This document shows positions 40,887-48,068 of a stretch of 64,000 nucleotides of DNA, piece by piece. The notes below the pieces were generated by a model, which was given only the letters and a program-made list of their open reading frames with translations, was not told where the DNA came from and made no database searches. Source of the DNA: an uncultured Eubacteriaceae bacterium (GTDB taxonomy: Bacteria > Bacillota > Clostridia > Eubacteriales > Eubacteriaceae); NCBI GenBank assembly GCA_945867155.1, contig CAMBHL010000006.1:84972-148971 (forward strand), read 5' to 3'. Position 1 is the first letter of the stretch. The number at the start of each line of letters is the position of its first letter. The translations under genes were made by a program, and so were the position numbers.

Positions 40887-41391
40887 TTATGAGACAGCGG
40901 CTTCTTCCTGGCTGCTTTCAGCCGAGGAATCCTCTTCTTCCTCCATACTGTGTTTCATCCGGCAGATCAACCATATTGGCGTCCAGCGTCGTCTTGATCG
41001 TTTCGTCGGCGCTGACTTCTTTGACGAACTCAGTGGACAGCGGCGCGTATTTCAGCACCCGCTTGAGCACAGTCTTCTTTGCCATTTCATCGAAGTTGGT
41101 CTGCCATGGGCTGGTGTAGCCTTTTTTGTACGCCTGGGAGTATTTTCTGGAGAAGGCGTCCACCGCGGCCTTACTCATGACTTCAAAGCCAAAACCGCCG
41201 TTGATCAGCGTGAAGACGGCGTAATAATAGACGACTTCTCCGCGGTCGAGATCAGTGGATGGGATGTGTTTCAGGTGAGGCTCAAGGCCGTATTCGTAAC
41301 TGAACTCATCCGCCGCATATACCTCTTTGGCGTAAATGCTTTTGAACTGCCCGGACCGGTACGCCAATGTGATCAGCCCTTTGTAGCCGGT
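40887..41391 (-). pseudogene. recT: recT remnant: N-terminal half deleted, C-terminal frameshift
   Basis: The frame from about 41391 reads GYKGLITLAYRSGQFKSIYA onward, the well-known middle of RecT single-strand annealing proteins, and continues to VDLPDETQYGG before ending GRRGFLG at 40918. About 110 N-terminal residues of a normal RecT are absent; the sequence instead runs straight into the 3' end of yqaJ. In another frame after 40970 an acidic tail MEEEEDSSAESSQEEAAVS continues to 40887, the usual RecT ending, so a frameshift is also likely. The only start is a TTG at 41367 with no ribosome site. Confidence 0.75.
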
Positions 41392-42248
41392 CTGATGTCG
41401 AGGGTTTCCCTCGGCTTTGTGTTCTTCCAGGACACCTTCCAGCCGTCGCAGATGCCGGTTTCGTTATCCTGCATCTCCAGTTGAATCTGCTGCTTAATCG
41501 CTTCCTTCTCCTGTTTCAGTCGATCAGCCAGCGCGTCGATCTCGCGGATCCGCGCGAAGCTGTCCTTGAATTTTGATAGATCAGTCGGCGTTTCCTGGGC
41601 TTCGCCCTCAGGGTAGAGGGTCGCGATAAAATCGCCGCAGTCCTTAGAACCGTCTGCCGGCGGCATCACGTTCGGGACGATGTAATCATTCCAGAAGTCC
41701 TGCTCGATCTTGATCAGGGTCTGAATCTCGTCCTCATCCCGCTCGATCACCCGGGTTTCAATATGAGGCCAGATGAGTGCCCCCAGATACCATCGCTTGG
41801 CGCCGGTCACAGCCATGTAATGCAGACATTGCACCTCGTACGACGTCGGGATGGCGCCGTCTTTCCACTGATCCGACACGTAAGGTGAGGCGGTCTTGAT
41901 CTCAAGCCCCGCGTCTTCACCTGTCACCAGCCGATCGACATTGGCAATCATAAACGGCCGTTCCGGGTCGATTAAGATCGCGTTCCGCCGGTGGCATTTC
42001 TTCCCGGTTTTTTCGCACCAGCGTCTTGCGACGTAGTCCTCTAAATCCCGGCCAATGCGCATGGCGTCGTTGTCAGGGCTGTCCTTCGTCCGGCCGGTTT
42101 TATCCGCCCAGACGGATACCGGTGAGCGGTAAGGGTTCAGCCCGGCGATGGCTCCGGCGTCGCTGCCGCCGATGCCGATGAGCCGGGCTTTGAGCCACTC
42201 TTCCCGAGTCATGCTCCGGGTATCAATTGCGTTGATATTTTTTTTCAT
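41373..42248 (-). CDS. YqaJ-type viral exonuclease, C-terminus altered
   Basis: About 291 residues from ATG 42248. GIGGSDAGAIAGLNPYRSPVSVW is the YqaJ/lambda-exo signature, followed by MRIGRDLEDYVARRWCEKTG and the catalytic LVTGEDAGLEIKTAS. C-terminal helix REIDALADRLKQEKEAIKQQ then KVSWKNTKPRETL; the last eight residues (DIRPATKG) are out-of-frame recT sequence. A normal member has roughly 20-30 more residues here. With a full RecT it would form a Red-type recombination pair. Confidence 0.85.
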   Translation of the reverse strand: MKKNINAIDTRSMTREEWLKARLIGIGGSDAGAIAGLNPYRSPVSVWADKTGRTKDSPDNDAMRIGRDLEDYVARRWCEKTGKKCHRRNAILIDPERPFMIANVDRLVTGEDAGLEIKTASPYVSDQWKDGAIPTSYEVQCLHYMAVTGAKRWYLGALIWPHIETRVIERDEDEIQTLIKIEQDFWNDYIVPNVMPPADGSKDCGDFIATLYPEGEAQETPTDLSKFKDSFARIREIDALADRLKQEKEAIKQQIQLEMQDNETGICDGWKVSWKNTKPRETLDIRPATKG

Positions 42249-42348
42249 GTTTGCTGCTTTCTCTAAATAAAAATGCGTCAAGCCCATTTATATCGTTATC
42301 GTTGGACTTTTACAAATGAGCTGAAGTGTGTGTATTTAATGCTTATCA

Positions 42349-42480
42349 TCAATCATCAATTTTAATGAAGAAGGTTTTGGACTTGACGCATCCCCTTGAC
42401 GGGGCTAAAATAGACTTGCTAAACTTCTTGCCGCGGGCCTTAGGGTCAGCGGCTTTTTTTATGCTGCTAGTTTCTTTCAT
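42349..42480 (-). CDS. 43-residue basic phage peptide
   Basis: MKETSSIKKAADPKARGKKF then SKSILAPSRGCVKSKTFFIKIDD. AAAGGA before ATG 42480. Very Lys-rich head. No family recognised; overlaps the preceding gene by 14 bases, in keeping with a compact early operon. Confidence 0.45.
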   Translation of the reverse strand: MKETSSIKKAADPKARGKKFSKSILAPSRGCVKSKTFFIKIDD

Positions 42481-42640
42481 GCAAGGTCCTTTCTGCCCAC
42501 TGTCTCAATCCGATGTACCCGCACGGGATCAGGATCATGGCCGCAACGATTCCGATCGGCGACCAGTCTGCTGCCGAAGCGCCGATCAACAGCGTCATAA
42601 TGGCGGCAAAGTCTATAAAATTTAAAATTTTGTGTTTCAT
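42467..42640 (-). CDS. 57-residue two-helix membrane peptide
   Basis: MKHKILNFIDFAAIMTLLIG, then ADWSPIGIVAAMILIPCGYI, ending GLRQWAERTLHERN. Two membrane helices. Overlaps its upstream gene by 4 bases, which supports translation. Function unknown. Confidence 0.5.
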   Translation of the reverse strand: MKHKILNFIDFAAIMTLLIGASAADWSPIGIVAAMILIPCGYIGLRQWAERTLHERN

Positions 42641-42936
42641 TTTGCGACCCCCATCTCGGCGATAATGTCCTGCCCGTTGATATTCATCATGGATAAATAG
42701 AAGGGCAAGATTGCCGTTCGAACGCAGGCGTTCGAGCCTGCCGTTTTCCGGTAAGCGATCGCGAAAGGGACCGCGCCCCGGAGTGCCGCGTTTCTATACG
42801 ATTCCGCATCCATGCCGCAGAACCGCGCGGCGTCCTCTGTCCGAATGTAATTGCGCTTGTCATTGGCTTCCACAAGCGATGTGAGTTCATCTATCCGCCT
42901 GGCAATGCTGTCCGGAAGATCAATCGTAACTTTCAT
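42637..42936 (-). CDS. Hypothetical phage DNA-binding-like protein, 99 residues
   Basis: MKVTIDLPDSIARRIDELTS, then RTEDAARFCGMDAESYRNAA, the latter resembling a small helix-turn-helix. GAAAGGAG before the ATG. No family named. Confidence 0.6.
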   Translation of the reverse strand: MKVTIDLPDSIARRIDELTSLVEANDKRNYIRTEDAARFCGMDAESYRNAALRGAVPFAIAYRKTAGSNACVRTAILPFYLSMMNINGQDIIAEMGVAK

Positions 42937-42951
42937 GCCTTTCTCCTTTCT

Positions 42952-43227
42952 CTAGCACCCCGGCCCGCCGATTTTCATGCACATCCCTAAAGCGCCACCG
43001 TACTCTTCACGCGGCAGGCGCTGGTACTTGTCGTGCACTTTACACGGGCCGCCGTTTTTCGCTGATAGTTCACAATCCAAGCAGTGATCGTATGGCTTTT
43101 CATCCGCTTTTCTTTCCATCATTTTTAACCTCTCCTCAAGTTCTGCACCATTTCCAATTCTTATTTCTTCGTGGTGTGAATGTTCGCCGTCCTCCCAATA
43201 CTTCGTAATGTAGTGATGGATCATCAT
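42952..43227 (-). CDS. Hypothetical Cys-rich phage protein, 91 residues
   Basis: MMIHHYITKYWEDGEHSHHE then CLDCELSAKNGGPCKVHDKY and final CMKIGGPGC. CxxC pairs suggest metal binding. Overlaps the upstream gene by 4 bases; GGAGATG serves as ribosome site. Confidence 0.6.
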   Translation of the reverse strand: MMIHHYITKYWEDGEHSHHEEIRIGNGAELEERLKMMERKADEKPYDHCLDCELSAKNGGPCKVHDKYQRLPREEYGGALGMCMKIGGPGC

Positions 43228-43511
43228 TCATCTCCAAACAAACAATCCATCGCCTTATCCAGCGCCGCCTTTTCGATTTCCCGCTGGTCGATCTCGTCGA
43301 AGAACATGTCAACCAGCTCAATCAGCATCGGCTGCGTCAATGGGTCGAACTCTTTGTTGATCGTGTACGTGATATCGTTGTAAAAATTATCTAAGAACAT
43401 ATCGATGCCGCCGCCAGAAGACGAGCCGTAATGTTGTAGATAGTGCTGCGTCTTCGGCCAAAGTGCGCCGTCGATCATATGGTCAATCATTAATTCTGTG
43501 GCTTTATTCAT
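43224..43511 (-). CDS. Hypothetical acidic phage protein, 95 residues
   Basis: MNKATELMIDHMIDGALWPK onward, ending KAALDKAMDCLFGDE; helical and acidic. AGGAGGACG precedes the ATG. Unknown early protein. Confidence 0.55.
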   Translation of the reverse strand: MNKATELMIDHMIDGALWPKTQHYLQHYGSSSGGGIDMFLDNFYNDITYTINKEFDPLTQPMLIELVDMFFDEIDQREIEKAALDKAMDCLFGDE

Positions 43512-43570
43512 TCGTCCTCCTGTTTGTACTTTTATTGTGATATGATAAAAAGAAAAATAGGAGTATCCCC

Positions 43571-44026
43571 ATGATTCTTTCCATTATCAGTTTGGTTGTC
43601 GCTATTGCTGCCATGCTTATCTCTGCTTACAGCGTCTATTACACGAAACTTTTCAATCGTTTCAAAATCCGCATCGATCAAGCCACCATCGAAAAAGATC
43701 CCGACAGACCGTACTTGATTTCTTTTGACGTTTTCAATGATTCGCCAAGAGCAATCACGATCACAGGTCTTTCTCTCCGCAGCTCGGCCAAAAAGCCGCT
43801 GCCACTTTTGCCAGATTACAAAATAGATAAGAGTGAACTGCGAATTTACGAGGACCAGGAACCGTTTGTCGGCGATATCCTTATCCCTGCGAATGAAAGC
43901 GAATCGTTCAGCTATTTTGTCGAACAAAATCCAGAAGACATTATCGTAACTGTTTCCGCCGATCAGCCGATTCATCATGGCTCAAAGCATCAATCATTCG
44001 TCCTTCATCTTTTTCAGTTCTCTTAA
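43571..44026 (+). CDS. Membrane-anchored protein, opposite to the early operon
   Basis: 151 residues. N-terminal membrane helix (MILSIISLVVAIAAMLISAY) followed by a beta-rich cytoplasmic or external domain with an Asn-Asp-Ser turn (VFNDSPRAITITGLSLRSS). AGGAG precedes the ATG; an extended -10 (TGATATGAT) lies about 30 bases upstream. It reads against its neighbours, like lysogenic-conversion or exclusion genes expressed from the prophage. The family is unknown to me. Confidence 0.6.
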   Translation: MILSIISLVVAIAAMLISAYSVYYTKLFNRFKIRIDQATIEKDPDRPYLISFDVFNDSPRAITITGLSLRSSAKKPLPLLPDYKIDKSELRIYEDQEPFVGDILIPANESESFSYFVEQNPEDIIVTVSADQPIHHGSKHQSFVLHLFQFS

Positions 44027-44086
44027 AATGCAGACATTCATCAAGAGATGAACGGCCAGCAGGCTGAGTATGATAATATCGATCAA
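43994..44086 (-). CDS. 30-residue membrane peptide
   Basis: TTG start at 44086 with GGAGG five bases upstream and overlap with the upstream stop. MIDIIILSLLAVHLLMNVCI then LRELKKMKDE. Its 3' end is antisense to the last 33 bases of the rightward gene at 43571. Confidence 0.45.
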   Translation of the reverse strand: MIDIIILSLLAVHLLMNVCILRELKKMKDE

Positions 44087-44340
44087 TAAGCCCTCCTTAC
44101 GTTTTTCTTTAACCATTCCGTTTCTCTAAATTGCTTCAGCGCCTTTTCTCTGCCATTTGCGCCGCAGTTGAGATAGCTGACTAAAACAGAATTGATTTTA
44201 AAATATTGATCATTCGATATAGCACGAAGTCTTTTGGCCATGACAGCTTCGCCGTATGCTTCCATCACGCGATCGCGGGAATCAGATTTAACGGCATAGT
44301 TGACACGGTTAATGAGGTTGTAATAAATTTCTTGGTCCAC
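44083..44340 (-). CDS. Hypothetical early protein, 85 residues
   Basis: MDQEIYYNLINRVNYAVKSD onward; helical and basic at the end (KKNVRRAY). First gene after the Cro-like repressor. No family recognised. Confidence 0.55.
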   Translation of the reverse strand: MDQEIYYNLINRVNYAVKSDSRDRVMEAYGEAVMAKRLRAISNDQYFKINSVLVSYLNCGANGREKALKQFRETEWLKKNVRRAY

Positions 44341-44350
44341 TTTCTCCTCC

Positions 44351-44545
44351 TCACTTCTTCAAGAACGTCTCAATCGGAACGTCGAAATACTTAGCCAGCG
44401 CCGCGATCTTGTCGATCTTAGGGGTATAATTCCCGCTTTTCCAGTTCGACAAGGTTGCAGTTGAAACACCTGTATCTTGGCTGACTCGATATGCTGTCTT
44501 TCCGTTTTTATCGCATAGATTTTGGAAAACATCATATGAACCCAT
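44351..44545 (-). CDS. Cro-like HTH repressor
   Basis: 64 residues forming one HTH_3 domain: RVSQDTGVSTATLSNWKSGN is the helix-turn-helix. It is closely similar to the HTH of the divergent CI-type protein (same STATLS core), so the two bind the same operators. AAAGGGG precedes the ATG. Leads the leftward early operon. Confidence 0.85.
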   Translation of the reverse strand: MGSYDVFQNLCDKNGKTAYRVSQDTGVSTATLSNWKSGNYTPKIDKIAALAKYFDVPIETFLKK

Positions 44546-44583
44546 CTTTTCACCCCTTTCGCTAACATTTCTTATTGATTTAT

Positions 44584-44715
44584 CTAAGCTTTCTTAGTAT
44601 AATTTAAGTGTCATTATTTATTACAAGCTAAGATTGACTTAGAAATCTTTGTTATGGTCATATATTAGCATAGTTTTCTTAGTGTGTCAACGAATTTTAG
44701 CGAACTTTTCTTAGC
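44584..44715. promoter_or_regulatory. Immunity operator region
   Basis: Divergent intergenic region with repeated CTTAG half-sites: a palindrome CTAAG-N4-CTTAG (44584-44597 region), a second CTAAG-N5-CTTAG near 44630, and two related 18-base elements TTAGCATAGTTTTCTTAG and TTAGCGAACTTTTCTTAG toward the CI gene. A leftward -10 TATACT is visible beside the first palindrome. Confidence 0.6.
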
Positions 44716-44738
44716 TATTTTAAAGGGAGGACTATGTC

Positions 44739-45434
44739 ATGTATGAAGTATTTCAACGTTTATTGGATGAAAAAGGCATTACGGCTTATAAAGTTGCAAA
44801 AGAAACAGGAATATCGACTGCTACATTGAGCAGTTGGAAAAAAGGAAGATATACACCCAAAAAAGAAAAACTCCAGAAGATCGCCGATTACTTCGGCGTA
44901 CGCCTTGAATATCTGACCGGCGCTTCTCCATATCGGACAGATAAGGAGCTATTGGCTGCCGAAGGCCGCCCAACGCTAAACCCACATTACAAAGCAAAAG
45001 TAGCGATACCGTGGAAAGACAACGTACAGCCGGTAGTAATAGAAAAGGAATTTATCTCCATTCCCGTTTATGGATCAGTCCCTGCCGGTGTACCAATCGA
45101 AGCGATTCAGAACATCATCGATAATATCGCGCTCCCTTCTGATTTTTTGAGCGACGATATTCAGCTGATCGGATTGCGTGTGTCCGGTGATTCGATGTAC
45201 CCCATGTATATGGACGGCGATACCATTATTGTCGCAATACAAAACGACTGCGAAAGTGGGCAGGATGCTGTCGTTTATGTCAACGGGTATGATGCCACGC
45301 TGAAGACTGTCATCAAAAATGACGACGGAACGATCACCTTAAGACCACGCAACCCGGAGTATATGGAAAAAACCTATGGCCCCGGCGACGCGCCGATCCA
45401 GATCCTCGGGCCGGTCGTGAGACAGATTAGGTGA
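44739..45434 (+). CDS. CI-type, LexA-like phage repressor
   Basis: 231 residues. N-terminal HTH (VAKETGISTATLSSWKKG, about 19-36) and a C-terminal S24 peptidase domain with cleavage site Ala116-Gly117 (VPAGVP), Ser152 (SGDSMYP) and Lys189 (ATLKTV). RecA-driven self-cleavage would induce the prophage. GGGAGG eight bases before the ATG. Followed by the abi gene in the same direction, so the two are probably co-expressed in the lysogen. Confidence 0.92.
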   Translation: MYEVFQRLLDEKGITAYKVAKETGISTATLSSWKKGRYTPKKEKLQKIADYFGVRLEYLTGASPYRTDKELLAAEGRPTLNPHYKAKVAIPWKDNVQPVVIEKEFISIPVYGSVPAGVPIEAIQNIIDNIALPSDFLSDDIQLIGLRVSGDSMYPMYMDGDTIIVAIQNDCESGQDAVVYVNGYDATLKTVIKNDDGTITLRPRNPEYMEKTYGPGDAPIQILGPVVRQIR

Positions 45435-45479
45435 AAGTAACTATTTTCTAAAAAATTAATTGAGTGGAGGTGACAATAC

Positions 45480-46424
45480 GTGAGAAAAAACAAACCGCTG
45501 CTGACTATAGATGAGCAAATTGATCATTTAAAAGAAAATGGCATAACATTTAATATTATGTCAGAAGATAAAGCCAAAGATTATCTAAGATACAATAACA
45601 ATTATTTTAAACTCACATCTTATCGCAAAAACTTTGATAAATATCAAGCCGGAAAATACATCGGTAAATATTTGGATCTTGATTTTGGTTATTTAGTTGA
45701 TTTAGCTGTCATTGATATGGAATTGCGATACATCTTTGTTCAACTCGCTTTAGATATTGAGCACTATATTAAAATGCAACTGATGCGTATGACAGAAGAT
45801 AATCAAGAAAATGGGTATTCCATTTGCAAAGACTTTGAAAATTCTCTCAATCAAAAACAGAGCGACCGTCTAAATGATGAAATTAATAGAAACAAAAATA
45901 ATGTTTACTGCGGAAATCTTGTCAACAAATACTGTGATAATTTCCCAATATGGGCGTTTTTGGAGCTCATCCCATTTGGTCGTCTAGTTTACTTTTACGG
46001 TTTCTGCGCTAAAAGATTCAATTCTCAAGAAATGGAGGATCGTTTTTATGCTTTAAAAACTTGCAATCAGATTCGTAATGCTGCTGCTCACAGTAGTTGT
46101 ATTATCAACGAACTAAAGCCATACACAGCGGATCATGAACCACGCTATATCGTCAGGCAAGCTTTATCTCAAATTCCTGGTATATCTAAAGGAATGCGTA
46201 AGAAAAAATTAAGTAATGCTAGAATTCAGCAAATTATCACTCTGCTATATATACACTCTCAATGCGTGACAAGCAAGGGCGTACGTCGACGATCAGCAGT
46301 ACTTTTAAATGAATTATCACGCCGAATGATGGAGAATATAGATTATTACAAAAACAACGATTTAATCACATCATCATTTAAATTTTTAACAAAAATAATT
46401 GACTTTTGGTTCCCTTCAGTGTAA
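45480..46424 (+). CDS. Abi_2-family (AbiD/AbiF) HEPN abortive infection protein
   Basis: 314 residues from GTG 45480 with a strong GGAGGTGA site. N-terminal pattern KPLLTIDEQIDHLKENGITF and YRKNFDKYQ matches the Abi_2 family; the HEPN ribonuclease motif is QIRNAAAHSS (R199-N200-x3-H204). AT-rich relative to its neighbours, so horizontally acquired. It follows the repressor on the lysogenic transcript and probably kills or arrests the cell on infection by other phages. A small RNA gene begins at its stop codon. Confidence 0.88.
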   Translation: MRKNKPLLTIDEQIDHLKENGITFNIMSEDKAKDYLRYNNNYFKLTSYRKNFDKYQAGKYIGKYLDLDFGYLVDLAVIDMELRYIFVQLALDIEHYIKMQLMRMTEDNQENGYSICKDFENSLNQKQSDRLNDEINRNKNNVYCGNLVNKYCDNFPIWAFLELIPFGRLVYFYGFCAKRFNSQEMEDRFYALKTCNQIRNAAAHSSCIINELKPYTADHEPRYIVRQALSQIPGISKGMRKKKLSNARIQQIITLLYIHSQCVTSKGVRRRSAVLLNELSRRMMENIDYYKNNDLITSSFKFLTKIIDFWFPSV

Positions 46425-46427
46425 AAT
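46399..46427 (+). promoter_or_regulatory. Promoter of the abi-associated small RNA
   Basis: -35 TTGACT (46399-46404), 17-bp spacer, -10 TAAAAT (46422-46427). The -10 box contains the TAA stop codon of abi. Confidence 0.75.
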
Positions 46428-46433
46428 ACAGTC

Positions 46434-46495
46434 ACATAGAAAAAACGAAAAACGTTTTTGTAAGGGCTGTGCCTGAGGGCATCGCCCTATTTTTT
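46434..46495 (+). ncRNA. Small structured RNA downstream of abi (abiF-type RNA candidate)
   Basis: About 62 nt between the promoter at 46399-46427 and a T-run at 46490-46495. Two hairpins: AAAAACG / CGTTTTT (46441-46459) and AGGGC-TG-TGCC-TGAG-GGCA-TC-GCCCT (46463-46488), the second acting as terminator. A structured RNA is known beside genes of this Abi family and serves as guide or antitoxin partner of the HEPN protein; the match here is by position and architecture. Confidence 0.6.
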
Positions 46496-46556
46496 ATGCC
46501 TAATTGTGTAATCAGTTTTCTCTAAATTCAATTTTTCAATATTTGGTTTTAAACCA

Positions 46557-46589
46557 AGTTCGAAGATAGTTCAAAGTCAGTTCAAAAAA
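46557..46589 (+). repeat. Three tandem 11-bp repeats
   Basis: AGTTCGAAGAT, AGTTCAAAGTC, AGTTCAAAAAA, one helical turn apart. Between abi and int, upstream of int: candidate binding sites for integrase, excisionase or a regulator. Confidence 0.6.
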
Positions 46590-46634
46590 AACAGCCACCC
46601 ACGCTTTAGGAAACACGGGCGGCCAGATGCCAGA

Positions 46635-46678
46635 TCAGATGATATGACACCTCTAAGCAACTTCATTGTATCATCTGA
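46635..46678 (+). promoter_or_regulatory. 10-bp perfect inverted repeat before int
   Basis: TCAGATGATA (46635-46644) and TATCATCTGA (46669-46678) separated by 24 bases. A stem-loop in the int leader or a two-site operator. Confidence 0.45.
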
Positions 46679-46707
46679 CCCGAATTTATTCAAGAAAGGA
46701 TGATTCC

Positions 46708-47787
46708 ATGAGACGCGCAAAAACCAAGCGCGAAAAGACCACCGGCCTGATCGAACGCAAAAAAGTCATCGGCGTGGATCCGATAACCGGGAAGAAAATC
46801 TATCACAGCTTTTACGGCCGGGGCCGGCGGGCTGAAGAACAGATCGACGAGAAATACAAGGCCTACATGCTCAAGCAGGAGCTGACCGCCGAGTCGAATG
46901 AGACGCTGGCCGCCGTCTGCGAACATTGGATGGAGACCTGCAAGCGGCCCGTCGTCTCGCCGCTGACCTACGACCTCACCTATCTCAACAGCCTGAAAAT
47001 CATCGAGACCCATTTCGGCGATATCCAGATCAGCGACGTCACCCAGGAGAAGCTGCAGCGTTTCTTCGTCAAAAATCGGTGGCGCAACCGCTGGCAGATC
47101 GACAAATTTTACTACATCCTCAAGAACACCTTCGACTTCGCCGTACAGAATGAGATGATCCGGCGCTCGCCCTTCATCAATATCAAGCGTTATTCAAAAG
47201 CAGCCAAGACCAAACGGGCTTACGACGAAGCCGCCTACTTCAAATGCATCGCTTTCGCCAAAGAACATCCGGACGGCCTCGGACCTTTCATCATCCTCAA
47301 AGCGGGACTGCGCCGCGGCGAGCTCTGCGCCCTGCGCTGGTCCGATATCGACTTTAAGAATCAGATCATTCACGTCCGGCGTGCCGTCACTTACGCCGAC
47401 GGCCGGCTCAAACTCAATTCAGGCAAAACGGCAAACGCCGCGCGGGATATTCCGATCGACGCGGAAGCCGTCGACTTTCTGTCAACCATAGAGCAGAAAT
47501 CGCCATGTGTCGTGGGAAATGGCAAGGCCGACCGTCGTGATCCGGAAAACTTCGCCAAACGCGACTACCAGCGGTTCATCACTGATTTCGCCAAAGCCAC
47601 CGGCTACCCAGCGCTGAGCCTGCACGAGCTGCGCCACACCTACGGCACGATGCTCTACCACTTCCACACCCCGCTCGAAGCCATAGCGAAGGTCATGGGC
47701 CACAGCAGCATCGAGACCACCCGGAAAATCTATGTCCATGACACCGTCGATGATCTGAAGGAACGCATCATTTTCCCTGCGATGTGA
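46708..47787 (+). CDS. int: Tyrosine recombinase (phage integrase)
   Basis: 359 residues from ATG 46708 (AAAGGATG upstream; a longer frame lacks a site). N-terminal AP2-like arm-binding domain (KKIYHSFYGRG), SAM-like core-binding domain (about 60-160) and catalytic domain with R202 (GLRRGE), H306-x-x-R309 (HELRH), H332 (GHSS) and Tyr342 (IYVHD). Adjacent to attR within tRNA-Val, which it uses as target. Confidence 0.95.
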   Translation: MRRAKTKREKTTGLIERKKVIGVDPITGKKIYHSFYGRGRRAEEQIDEKYKAYMLKQELTAESNETLAAVCEHWMETCKRPVVSPLTYDLTYLNSLKIIETHFGDIQISDVTQEKLQRFFVKNRWRNRWQIDKFYYILKNTFDFAVQNEMIRRSPFINIKRYSKAAKTKRAYDEAAYFKCIAFAKEHPDGLGPFIILKAGLRRGELCALRWSDIDFKNQIIHVRRAVTYADGRLKLNSGKTANAARDIPIDAEAVDFLSTIEQKSPCVVGNGKADRRDPENFAKRDYQRFITDFAKATGYPALSLHELRHTYGTMLYHFHTPLEAIAKVMGHSSIETTRKIYVHDTVDDLKERIIFPAM

Positions 47788-47807
47788 GCGCGATATCGTA
47801 CGACAGT

Positions 47808-47829
47808 TTACGAAAAATATACGAATGAA
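47808..47829 (+). repeat. Putative integrase arm-type site, right copy
   Basis: Exact copy of 10836-10857 in the same orientation, 21 bases after the int stop. Confidence 0.6.
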
Positions 47830-47902
47830 ACACCAAAAAAAGCCTTAAATCTCCGGCTTTTCCATTTCTAAGCTTTTCCATTTCAGACCTTCCGAAAACA
47901 TG

Positions 47903-47931
47903 AAAAAAGCCCGGAAGTCAGCCTTCCGGGC
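47903..47931 (-). terminator. Terminator of tRNA-Val supplied by the prophage
   Basis: Leftward 9-bp stem GCCCGGAAG / CTTCCGGGC and six T, just after the tRNA 3' end, replacing the displaced host terminator at 10711. Confidence 0.8.
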
Positions 47932-47937
47932 GGTATA

Positions 47938-47989
47938 TTCAATGGTGATCCCTACTGGGCTTGAACCAGCGACCTCTACCGTGTGAAGG
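47938..47989 (+). repeat. Right attachment site (52-bp repeat)
   Basis: Identical to 10747-10798. Forms the 3' part of the functional tRNA-Val gene. Confidence 0.92.
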
Positions 47990-48018
47990 TAGCGCTCTTC
48001 CAGCTGAGCTAAGGGATC
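47943..48018 (-). tRNA. tRNA-Val (anticodon CAC)
   Basis: Cloverleaf on the reverse strand: acceptor GATCCCT/AGGGATC, D arm GCTC..GAGC, anticodon arm CTACC-TTCACAC-GGTAG (anticodon CAC), T arm GCTGG-TTCAAGC-CCAGT, encoded CCA at 47943-47945. 76 nt. Target of prophage integration. Confidence 0.95.
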
Positions 48019-48030
48019 ATGACGTTATTT

Positions 48031-48059
48031 ACTATAACTTTTAATCCCCCGGTTGTCAA
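48031..48059 (-). promoter_or_regulatory. Promoter of tRNA-Val
   Basis: -35 TTGACA (48054-48059), 17-bp spacer, -10 TATAGT (48031-48036). Confidence 0.75.
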
Positions 48060-48068
48060 GATGAAATT

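Larger units (their letters stand above)
10747..47989. mobile_element. Siphovirus-type prophage inserted in tRNA-Val(CAC)
   Basis: About 37.2 kb bounded by a 52-bp perfect repeat made of the 3' part of tRNA-Val. Contains a tyrosine integrase next to the right repeat, a CI/Cro switch, early genes, terminase, portal, capsid, tail, tape measure, tail-tip, lysis genes and cargo. The integrase-proximal copy restores a full tRNA-Val gene. A full structural set is present, but recT is broken, so the prophage may be intact for virion production while impaired in recombination. Confidence 0.95.

Noticed and set aside
46557..46589. Three 11-bp repeats as a CRISPR array
   Set aside because: Repeat units are too short and have no spacers; no cas genes are present. 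They fit protein-binding sites.
46690..47013. 107-codon reverse frame opposite the integrase
   Set aside because: Antisense shadow of the GC-rich integrase gene with no ribosome site.
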